A stretch of 64,000 nt of DNA from Polyodon spathula. Taxonomy: Eukaryota > Chordata > Actinopteri > Acipenseriformes > Polyodontidae. This document shows, piece by piece, positions 55,609 through 64,000 of this stretch (within the stretch, counting starts at the first letter, position 1; every line of letters starts with the position of its first letter). The notes under the pieces were generated by a model. The model saw nothing but the letters and a program-made list of their open reading frames with translations, was not told where the DNA came from and did not search any database. Both the position numbers and the translations under genes were made by a program. The DNA is taken from the NCBI RefSeq assembly GCF_017654505.1, contig NW_024471559.1:34176-98175 (forward strand), given 5' to 3'.

Positions 55609-58600
55609 GTAGTAGTAGTATTATTAGTGTTGTTATTATTTGTTTGATGACTTTACTGTTCATTCAGAGACAGTGAGTGAAAGGGATCCTGGTGTTTAAG
55701 ATGAAAGGGAAACGATTCAGAAACGTTGTAAGCTTTTGCGTTTAACTGCCTGGCACTGAAATATGTACATTTTGAAAGATGAGACTGAACAGACCCCCGT
55801 ACACGACACTGTCAAAATACACACCGCCCTCGCCATCCCGCCAGCGTCGGCGCCCTGGTCTTCTGCCAGGAAGCTCGATTACGTGAGACGCCGCTGTGCT
55901 GGTGTGGGGAAGGCTCGGGTGTGTTTTTCACAGTCTCTGTAACCAGAAGCAGAACCAGCTGATTCCTGCGTGAGTCACGCTGCTCGGCTCCTGTGCACCG
56001 CAGAGCTGGTTTTCTATCGCAGCAGGAGCAAGCCTGGGATTGCATTGCAGTGTGTTTGGGATTGTGGGTGCTGCTGTAGAAATCACAAACAGCTGCCGCT
56101 TCACCAGCCCGGCAGGCGAAACCGTTCAGTCCAGTTCATTTGAAACGCCTGACAGAAAACAGATGTGTTTTAATAACACCAGGGTAAAACTTTTACAGAA
56201 AGCGCTTGGCGGGGACGGAGATAAGGCTCCTGTTGCAGAGAACAGGGGTGGTCCGAATGGTTTAGTAAGACACACTGTGGCTAATCGGACTCCTAGTAAA
56301 GCCTGGAGCGGATGCAGCCGCTGTGGAGCAGGAGTCTTGTTCTCATTGCCCCCTCCCGGTCTCTCTCCAGGCGGCTCTGACGGCTCGCGGCTGTATGACT
56401 GCGTGTGGCGCTACAACTCGAGTGTGAACGAGTGGACCGAGGTGTCCCCGATGCTGAAGCCGCGGGAGTACCACGCCTCCTGCCTGCTGAAGGGCCAGCT
56501 GTACGTGGTGGCCTCCGACAGCACGGAGCGCTACGACCACAGCCTGGACGCCTGGGAGCCGCTGCCGCCCATGCTGCACCCCATGGACAACTGCTCCACC
56601 ACCGCCTGCAGGGGGCGCCTCTACGCCACCGGCTGCCTGGCCGGCCAGGAGACCATGGTCATCCAGTGCTACGACCCTGACTCCGGACGCTGGTCCCTGG
56701 TCAACTGCGGCCCGCTGCCTCCCTGGAGCTTCGCACCCAAGACCGTGGCCCTCAACGGACTCATCTACTTCATCAGGTGAGATGGGGGGCTTTAGACAGA
56801 CGCTTCCACTGGGAGTCTTTCTCAGCGACTTCAGTGTAAATTCAGTGACAAGCGAAAGAGAAAGCTAAGCCCAGGCACTGCAGTGTGCCCCAGTGCAGTG
56901 TGCAGTGTGCCCCAGTGCAGTGTGCAGTGTGCCCCAGTGCAGTGTGCCCCAGTGCAGTGTGCAGTGTGCCCCAGTGCAGTGTGCAGTGTGTGCAGTGTGC
57001 CCCAGTGCAGTGTGCAGTGCAGTGTGCCCCAGTGCAGTGTGCGGTGTGCCCCAGTGCAGTGTGCAGTGTGCCCCAGTGCAGTGTGCAGTGTGCCCCAGTG
57101 CAGTGTGCCCCAGTGCAGTGTGCAGTGTGCCCCAGTGCAGTGTGCAGTGTGCCCCAGTGCAGTGTGCCCCAGTGTGCCCCAGTGCAGTGTGCGGTGTGCC
57201 CCAGTGCAGTGTGCCCCAGTGCAGTGTGCAGTGTGCCCCAGTGCAGTGTGCGGTGTGCCCCAGTGCAGTGTGCGGTGTGCCCCAGTGCAGTGTGCGGTGT
57301 GCCCCAGTGCAGTAGTGCAGTGTGCCCCAGTGCAGTGTGCGGTGTGCCCCAGTGCAGTGTGCGGTGTGCCCCAGTGCAGTGTGCGGTGTGCCCCAGTGCA
57401 GTGTGCGGTGTGCCCCAGTGCAGTGTGCCAGTGCAGTGTGCCCCAGTGCAGTGTGCAGTGTGCCCAGTGCAGTGTGCCCCAGTGCAGTGTGCAGTGTGCC
57501 CCAGTGCAGTGTGCAGTGTGCCCCAGTGCAGTGTGCCCCAGTGCAGTGTGCAGTGTGCCCCAGTGCAGTGTGCAGTGTGCCCCAGTGCAGTGTGCCCCAG
57601 TGCAGTGTGCGGTGTGCCAGTGTGCAGTGTGCAGTGTGCCCCAGTGCAGTGTGCGGTGTGCCCCAGTGCAGTGTGCAGTGTGCCCCAGTGCAGTGTGCCA
57701 GTGTGCCCAGTGCAGTGTGCCCCAGTGCAGTGTGCAGTGTGCCCCAGTGCAGTGTGCAGTGTGCCAGTGTGCGGTGTGTGTGCAGTGTGCGGTGTGCCCC
57801 AGTGCAGTGTGCGGTGTGCCCCAGTGCAGTGTGCGGTGTGCCCCGGTGTTCAGTGCAGTGTGCGGTGTGCCCCAGTGCAGTGTGCAGTGTGCCCCAGTGC
57901 AGTGTGCGGTGTGCCCCGGTGCAGTGTGCGGTGTGCCCCAGTGCAGTGTGCGGTGTGCCCCTCCCCAGTGTGCGGTGTGCCCCGCTGTGCCTCAGTGTGC
58001 GGTGTGCCCCAGTGCAGTGTGCGCTCTCGGTGTGCCCCAGTGCAGTGTGCGGTGTGCCGGGGTGCAGTGTGCGTGTGCCCCAGTGCAGTGTGCCCCAGTG
58101 CAGTGTGCGGTGTGCCCCAGTGCAGTGTGCAGTGTGCCCCAGTGCGGTGTGCCCCAGTGCAGTGTGCGGTGTGCCCCAGTGCAGTGTGCGGTGTGCCCCC
58201 AGTCCCCGGTGTGCCCAGTGCAGTGTGGTGTGCCCCAGTGCAGTGTGCGGTGTGCCCCAGTGCAGTGTGCGGTGTGACCCCAGTGCCCCGTGCAGTGTGG
58301 TGCTGCGGTGTGCCCCAGTGCAGTGTGCGGTGTGCCCCAGTGCAGTGTGCGGTGTGCCCCAGTGCAGTGTGCGGTGTGCCCCAGTGCAGTGCTCTCGCTG
58401 TGCCTCTGTGTCTCTGACCCTCCCCGGGGCTGGGGCGTGCTCTCGCTGTGCCTCTGTGTCTCTGACCCTCCCCGGGGCTGGGGCGTGCTCTCGCTGTGCA
58501 GTGTGTCTGTGTCTCCCTGACCCCGCCTCTCTGTTCCTGCAGGGCTGGGGCTGCTCTCGCTGTGCCTCGTGTCTCACCCTCCCCCTGGGGAATGCTCTCG

Positions 58601-59096
58601 CTGTGCCTCTGATCTCTGACCCTCCCCGGGGCTGGGGCGTGCTCTCGCTGTGCCTCTGTGTCTCTGACCCTCCCCGGGGCTGGGGCGTGCTCTCGCTGTG
58701 CCTCTGTGTCTCTGACCCTCCCCGGGGCTGGGGCGTGCTCTCACTCTTCCTCTGTGTCTCTGCCAGGTCCACGTGGGGGGCAGCGTGGCCCCGCTGGGTG
58801 GGAAGCTGTTCGTGTCGGGTGGTTACGATGACACCTTCGAGCTGTCGGACGTGGTGGAGGCCTACGACCCCTCGACTGGAACCTGGAGCCGTGCGGCGCG
58901 GCTTCCCCAGCCCACGTTCTGGCACGGCAGCGTCAGCATCTTCCGGCAGTTCATGCCCTCGGCGCCCATCGGCTTCGAGGCGGGACTGGATAACGCCAAC
59001 AACGAGGTCAACGCCGTACACCTGCACCGACACCAGCAGAACCACAGGGCCCAGGCACTGCTGCACCAGAACCAGAACCTCAACCAGCTCCACTAG
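54419..59096 (+). CDS. KLHL21: KLHL21, BTB-BACK-Kelch Cullin-3 adaptor; one internal exon missing
   Basis: KLHL21 recruits Cul3 ubiquitin ligase to the midzone for cytokinesis. Exon 1 (54419-55451) codes [14 protein letters not shown], the BTB domain ([12 protein letters not shown] ... [16 protein letters not shown]), BACK domain and the first Kelch blade ([21 protein letters not shown]). Exon 2 (56371-56776) continues [19 protein letters not shown] to NGLIYFIR in phase 2. The last exon (58767-59096) begins [14 protein letters not shown] in phase 0 and ends NLNQLH*. Joining 2 to 4 directly breaks the frame. The human protein has 24 residues (DDSAEVDVYNPTRNEWDK...) between, implying a 73-nt exon which I cannot find in 56777-58766, a region made of minisatellites. 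With it the protein would be 613 aa (human 597). Poly(A) signal at 59775. Confidence 0.93.
55563..55633 (+). repeat. (ATT)n microsatellite
   Basis: ATT run with some AGT units in KLHL21 intron 1. Confidence 0.95.
56212..56350 (+). mobile_element. MITE copy in KLHL21 intron 1
   Basis: ggacggagataaggctcctg at the left and gctgtggagcaggagtcttg at the right match the arms of the element at 40340-40516. It ends about 20 bp from the acceptor of exon 2. Confidence 0.6.
56883..58392 (+). repeat. CCCAGTGCAGTGTGC(AGTGTGC) array in KLHL21 intron 2
   Basis: About 1.5 kb of 15- and 22-bp units built from ccccagtgcagtgtgc with inserted agtgtgc or ggtgtgc. It becomes more degenerate from about 57840. Open frames of 464-769 aa in several frames on both strands follow from the repeat and have no gene-like composition. 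Confidence 0.95.
58393..58766 (+). repeat. 48-bp repeat derived from the KLHL21 last-exon acceptor region
   Basis: Units of ctctcgctgtgcctctgtgt, ctctgaccctccccggggct, ggggcgtg. The final stretch (ctctcactcttcctctgtgt then ctctgccag|gtccacgtgggg) is the true acceptor plus exon start and aligns with the unit. One inner unit (58505-58550) has its own cctgcag acceptor-like site. Confidence 0.9.
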
Positions 59097-59186
59097 AACC
59101 CAGAGACAGGGGGACCACTCTGGGGAAGCAAGAGTCTCGCTGCAGGGCACTCTGAAGCAGTGCAGGTTTTCCATTGTGAAGCCTTG

Positions 59187-59296
59187 ATAAGAAGTCCTGG
59201 TTTGTGCTGCGAGTTTGCAGCGACTCCCCTGAGCATGGCTGGCTGAGCTTGTGTTAAACGCTGCTGTGCAGCAGGAGTCTGCTTCCCATCCCGGTG
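59187..59296 (+). mobile_element. MITE fragment in the KLHL21 3' UTR
   Basis: tcctggtttgtgctgcgagt ... acgctgctgtgcagcaggag then tctgcttcccatc resembles a shortened copy of the foldback element, with the right end best preserved. Confidence 0.45.
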
Positions 59297-59774
59297 ATCC
59301 ACGTGTTGGAGGAGCTGATCTGGAGTTTCAGCATCCCTCTCGCTCCACGCTGCGCGCTGTTTTGTTTTCCGCCAGTAAAGCACCTTTCAGACACTACAAA
59401 ACTAAACAGTTGTGAAACTACACTCCTTATAAATTATTATTAATATTGATTATTATTATGATTGATTATTATTTAATTTTTGAAGCACGACGGTATGTTT
59501 GTGATTGTGTGTCTATATGTATATATATATGTGGGTGTCCCCGTGCAGTTTGAGGCTCCTGGAAGTCAGTATTGCTGTTGCTGCAGCTCTGTGTGTGTGT
59601 TTTGTTTTCTATGTGTGGTTTTCAGTTTGTTTCAGAATGGGGAAGCACTCTTCTATTAGCCTGCTAATTGAATGTGTTTCTTACATGCTGTGGACCTGGC
59701 ATTATGTATCTTTTCGTTTTTGCTATTGAGAAAGATGAATTGTATGAAGGGGCAGCTGAGGTCTGGGTGTTTAA

Positions 59775-59780
59775 AATAAA
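59775..59780 (+). terminator. Poly(A) signal AATAAA of KLHL21
   Basis: AATAAA lies 679 bases after the KLHL21 stop codon, the first canonical signal in the 3' flank. The transcript would end near 59800. Confidence 0.6.
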
Positions 59781-59914
59781 GATAACTGTCGTCCACATTG
59801 TTGTGCTGGTAGAATCAGCTTGGGCTCTTATTTCCAGTGCAATTTGAACTCTGCAAAACTGTGTTCTTGCCAACTATAAAACACACTTATTCATTCAAGA
59901 ACCACTCGGTGAAC

Positions 59915-62713
59915 TGTGCTGTGCTGTGCTGTGTGATGTACAGTGGGCTGTGTGATGTACAGTGGGCTGCTGTGTGATGTACAGTGGGCTGTGTGATGTA
60001 CAGTGGGCTGTGCTGTGTGATGTACAGTGGGCTGGGCTGTGTGATGTACAGTGGGCTGGGCTGTGTGATGTACAGTGGGCTGGCTGCTGTGTGATGTACA
60101 GTGGGCTGTGTGATGTACAGTGGGCTGGGCTGTGTGATGTACAGTGGGCTGTGCTGTGTGATGTACAGTGGGCTGTGCTGTGTGATGTACAGTGGGCTGG
60201 GCTGTGTGATGTACAGTGGGCTGTGCTGTGTGATGTACAGTGGGCTGTGTGCTGTGTGATGTACAGTGGGCTGTGCTGTGTGATGTACAGTGGGCTGTGC
60301 TGTGTGATGTACAGTGGGCTGTGCTGTGTGATGTACAGTGGGCTGGGCTGTGTGATGTACAGTGGGTGTGGTACTGGGCTGTGTGATGTACAGTGGGCTG
60401 TGCTGTGTGATGTACAGTGGGCTGTGCTGTGTGATGTACAGTGGGCTGTGTGATGTACAGTGGGCTGGGCTGTGTGATGTACAGTGGGCTGGGCTGTGTG
60501 ATGTACAGTGGGCTGGGCTGTGTGATGTACAGTGGGCTGTGCTGTGTGATGTACAGTGGGCTGTGCTGTGTGATGTACAGTGGGCTGGGCTGTGTGTGTA
60601 CATGTACAGTGGGCTGGGCTGTGTGATGTACAGTGGGCTGTGCTGTGTGATGTACAGTGTGGGCTGTGTGATGTACAGTGGGCTGTGCTGTGTGATGTAC
60701 AGTGGGCTGTGCTGTGTGATGTACAGTGGGCTGGGCTGTGTGATGTACAGTGGGCTGGGCTGTGTGATGTACAGTGGGCTGTGCTGTGTGATGTACAGTG
60801 GGCTGTGCTGTGTGATGTACAGTGGGCTGTGCTGTGTGATGTACAGTGGGCTGTGCTGTGTGATGTACAGTGGGCTGTGCTGTGTGATGTACAGTGGGCT
60901 GTGCTGTGTGATGTACAGTGGGCTGTGCTGTGTGATGTACAGTGGGCTGTGCTGTGTGGTACAGTGGGCTGTGCTGTGTGATGTACAGTGGGCTGGGCTG
61001 GGCTGTGTGATGTACAGTGGGCTGGGCTGTGTGATGTACAGTGGGCTGGGCTGTGTGATGTACAGTGGGCTGGGCTGTGTGATGTACAGTGGGCTGTGCT
61101 GTGTGATGTACAGTGGGCTGTGCTGTGTGATGTACAGTGGGCTGTGCTGTGTGATGTACAGTGGGCTGGGCTGTGTGATGTACAGTGGGCTGTGCTGTGT
61201 GATGTACAGTGGGCTGTGCTGTGTGATGTACAGTGGGCTGTGCTGTGTGATGTACAGTGGGCTGTGCTGTGTGATGTACAGTGGGCTGGGCTGTGTGATG
61301 TACAGTGGGCTGGGCTGTGTGATGTACAGTGGGCTGTGCTGTGTGATGTACAGTGGGCTGGCTGTGTGATGTACAGTGGGCTGGGCTGTGTGATGTACAG
61401 TGGGCTGTGCTGTGTGATGTACAGTGGGCTGTGCTGTGTGATGTACAGTGGGCTGTGCTGTGTGATGTACAGTGGGCTGTGCTGTGTATGTACAGTGGGC
61501 TGTGCTGTGTGATGTACAGTGGGCTGTGCTGTGTGATGTACAGTGGGCTGTGCTGTGTGATGTACAGTGGGCTGTGTGATGTAGTGGGCTGTGCTGTGTG
61601 CTGTGGGGTGGGCTGTGTGATGCAGTGGGCTGCTGTGTGATGTACAGTGGGCTGTGCTGTGTGATGTACAGTGGGCTGTGGGCTGTGTGATGTACAGTGC
61701 TGTGTGATGTACAGTGGGCTGTGCTGTGTGATGTACAGTGGGCTGTGCTGTGTGATGTACAGTGGGCTGGGCTGTGTGATGTACAGTGGGCTGTGCTGTG
61801 TGATGTACAGTGGGCTGGGCTGTGTGATGTACAGTGGGCTGTGCTGTGTGATGTACAGTGGGCTGTGTGTGTGTACAGTGGGCTGGGCTGTGTGATGTAC
61901 AGTGGGCTGGGCTGTGTGATGTACAGTGGGCTGTGCTGTGTGATGTACAGTGGGCTGTGCTGTGTGATGTACAGTGGGCTGTGCTGTGTGATGTACAGTG
62001 GGCTGTGCTGTGTGATGTACAGTGGGCTGTGCTGTGTGATGTACAGTGGGCTGTGCTGTGTGATGTACAGTGGGCTGTGCTGTGTGATGTACAGTGGGCT
62101 GTGTGATGTACAGTGGGCTGTGCTGTGTGATGTACAGTGGGCTGTGCTGTGTGATGTACAGTGGGCTGTGATGCTGTGTGGGTGCTGTGTGATGTACAGT
62201 GGGCTGTGCTGTGTGATGTACAGTGGGCTGTGCTGTGTGATGTACAGTGGGCTGGGCTGTGTGATGTACAGTGGGCTGTGCTGTGTGATGTACAGTGGGG
62301 GCTGTGTGATGTACAGTGGGCTGTGTGATGTACAGTGGGCTGTGCTGTGTGAGTGTACAGTGGGCTGTGCTGTGTGATGTACAGTGGGCTGGTGCTGTGT
62401 GATGTACAGTGGGCTGTGCTGTGTGATGTACAGTGGGCTGGGCTGTGTGATGTACAGTGGGCTGTGCTGTGTGATGTACAGTGGGCTGTGCTGTGTGATG
62501 TACAGTGGGCTGTGCTGTGTGATGTACAGTGGGCTGTGCTGTGTGATGTACAGTGGGCTGTGCTGTGTGATGTACAGTGGGCTGGGCTGTGCTGTGTGAT
62601 GTACAGTGGGCTGGGCTGTCAGTGGGCTGTGCTGTGTGATGTACAGTGGGCTGGGCTGTGTGATGTACAGTGGGCTGTGTGATGTACAGTGGGGGCTGTG
62701 TGATGTACAGTGG
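59915..62713 (+). repeat. 24-bp satellite array (about 117 units)
   Basis: The unit is gatgtacagtgggctgtgct plus gtgt, with frequent variants (gctgggct; 19-bp short units lacking one gctgt). Since 24 is a multiple of 3, open frames run through both strands (952 aa on minus, 335 aa on plus). They are not genes. Located downstream of the KLHL21 poly(A) site. Confidence 0.97.
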
Positions 62714-63065
62714 GAAAGGCTGTTATGTAAAGAGCCTGCGCCCACTGCAGCTCAGTCACATCACATATCTGCAGCAAACTGCTCTGCGCTCAGCAGCCAA
62801 ACACCAACTTTCTGCTGATTTATATTTATCTTTGTTTTTTAAACGTAAAATGCATTCAGTTTTATATATAGTATATACACACGCAGGCAGCTTTCAGACT
62901 ATTAAAAAACCCAATTACACTACTTAATATCAATATCTAAAAAATAACGCATGATGAAGCAAGCCCTTGATTAAATGTGGTCTCTCTACACGCTGGTCAC
63001 TGATATATTTCAGGAATTTGGAGTAAACGGCATTGAGAATCTAGTAGTGATAATCAAGACTTCCT
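62714..63065 (+). repeat. Duplicated 350-bp segment, copy 1
   Basis: Begins gaaaggctgttatgtaaaga and ends near tctagtagtgataatcaaga. It recurs at 63491-63836 with few differences, in direct orientation. Confidence 0.9.
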
Positions 63066-63099
63066 GGCCATTCCTCCTCCCCCTCCTGCTCCACCTCCC

Positions 63100-63196
63100 T
63101 CACCCTCAGACACACACACACACACACACACACACACCAAAGACACACAGACACACGAGCCACCACCACTCTCTCTCTCTCACACACTCTCTAACA

Positions 63197-63228
<32 letters not shown>

Positions 63229-63430
63229 CATGTAACACACACACACACACACATCACACATCAGCCCCTCTGCACACACTCACAGCCACACACCACACTT
63301 TCACACATTTATATTTATTTTTGTTTTTTACACACAACATGCACACACACACCCACACACACACACAGACACACACTCTCACACTACACACACACAGACA
63401 CACACACACAGGACACACTCACACACCACA
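63100..63430 (+). repeat. (CA)n-rich stretch containing a blended third copy of the duplicated segment
   Basis: Mostly CA dinucleotides. At 63251-63395 the sequence follows the duplicated segment (catttatatttatttttgtt is nearly intact), but the surrounding bases are replaced by CACA. Confidence 0.8.
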
Positions 63431-63490
63431 CAACACACACGCCTGATTCTGTTATCAAGCATCCTATGCAACTGTACTGTCCTCTAAAGG

Positions 63491-63836
63491 AAAGGCTGTT
63501 ATAAAGAGCCTGCGCCCACAGCTCAGTCACATCACATCTGCAGCAAACTGCTCTGCGCTCAGCAGCCAAACACCAACTTTCTGCTGATTTATATTTATCT
63601 TTGTTTTTTAAACGTAAAATGCATTCAGTTTTATATATAGTATATACACACGCAGGCAGCTTTCAGACTATTAAAAAAAACAATTAACTAATTAATTAAT
63701 AACTCAATATCTAAAAAATAACGCAAGATGAATTTGCAAGCCCTTGATTAAATGTGGTCGCTCTACACGCTGGTCACCTGATCCCCCACCTCACCTATTT
63801 CAGGAATTTGGAGTAAACGGCATTGAGAATCTAGAA
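63491..63836 (+). repeat. Duplicated 350-bp segment, copy 2
   Basis: Direct repeat of 62714-63065, with small indels, and a short insertion of cccccacctcacc near 63784. The remaining bases to 64000 are CT-rich low-complexity sequence. Confidence 0.9.
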
Positions 63837-64000
63837 GTCCTAGCCTCCCTCACTCTCCTCTCTCTCTCTCCTGGCCATGTCCTCCCCTCCCTCTTCCTCC
63901 ACCTCACCTAGGCCTCTCTCTCTCTCTCTCCCTCCCCTCCCCTCTCTCTCTCCTCTCTCTCTCCTCTGCTTCCTCCCCCTTGTCCTCCCTGCTCCCTGGA

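Noticed and set aside
56865..59187. ORFs of 464-769 aa over KLHL21 intron 2
   Set aside because: Pure repeat translations rich in Cys/Val/Pro or His/Thr/Gly that run over a real exon in the wrong frame.
14530..62713. Repeat units being multiples of 3 as a sign of coding selection
   Set aside because: Units of 54, 78, 48, 39 and 24 bp are multiples of 3, but 20, 40, 41, 50, 52 and 71 bp are not; no bias can be claimed.
59887..62745. 952-aa minus-strand ORF and several plus-strand ORFs
   Set aside because: They only translate the 24-bp satellite; the unit length is a multiple of 3 and lacks stops.

Overview
The window is vertebrate nuclear DNA in spliced genes, most likely from a ray-finned fish. 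The genes are interrupted by short introns with canonical GT/AG junctions. The interspersed repeats (a tyrosine-recombinase element, a foldback MITE and a solo LTR) are not mammalian types. A non-teleost fish such as a sturgeon or gar is possible, but that is a guess. Two runs of exactly 500 N (13001-13500 and 38501-39000) are scaffold gaps.

The left part (1-13000) is AT-rich and gene-poor. It holds one signal-peptide exon with a TATA box, old interspersed repeats, a solo LTR with a perfect 5-bp target duplication, and a decayed tyrosine-recombinase element. The right part (13501-59800) is GC-richer and is a conserved gene block matching human 1p36.31: PLEKHG5 (-, N-terminal exons only), NOL9 (-, all 12 coding exons with consistent phases, 757 aa), ZBTB48 (+, cut off by the second gap), THAP3 (-, four coding exons, 218 aa), PHF13 (-, all but the first coding exon) and KLHL21 (+, one internal exon missing). 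In human the order is PLEKHG5-NOL9-TAS1R1-ZBTB48-KLHL21-PHF13-THAP3. Here the last three genes are inverted as a block and TAS1R1 is absent between NOL9 and ZBTB48. The encoded roles are unrelated: Rho GEF, rRNA-processing polynucleotide kinase, telomere-associated zinc finger, THAP DNA-binding protein, H3K4me-reading PHD protein and Cullin-3 adaptor. The block is syntenic, not a pathway.

The striking feature is the minisatellite load. Nearly every intron of these genes is largely filled by a tandem array of 20-78 bp units. In several cases the repeat unit is a copy of the adjacent exon-intron junction: the donor in two NOL9 introns, and the acceptor in one intron each of NOL9, ZBTB48 and KLHL21. 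The arrays therefore carry rows of decoy splice sites. At three places a second copy of a non-repetitive segment looks blended with the motif of the neighbouring tandem array. This is either an unusual repair signature or a consensus artefact.

The right end (59915-62715) is a 24-bp satellite of about 117 units, followed by a duplicated 350-bp segment with a (CA)n-blended third copy.
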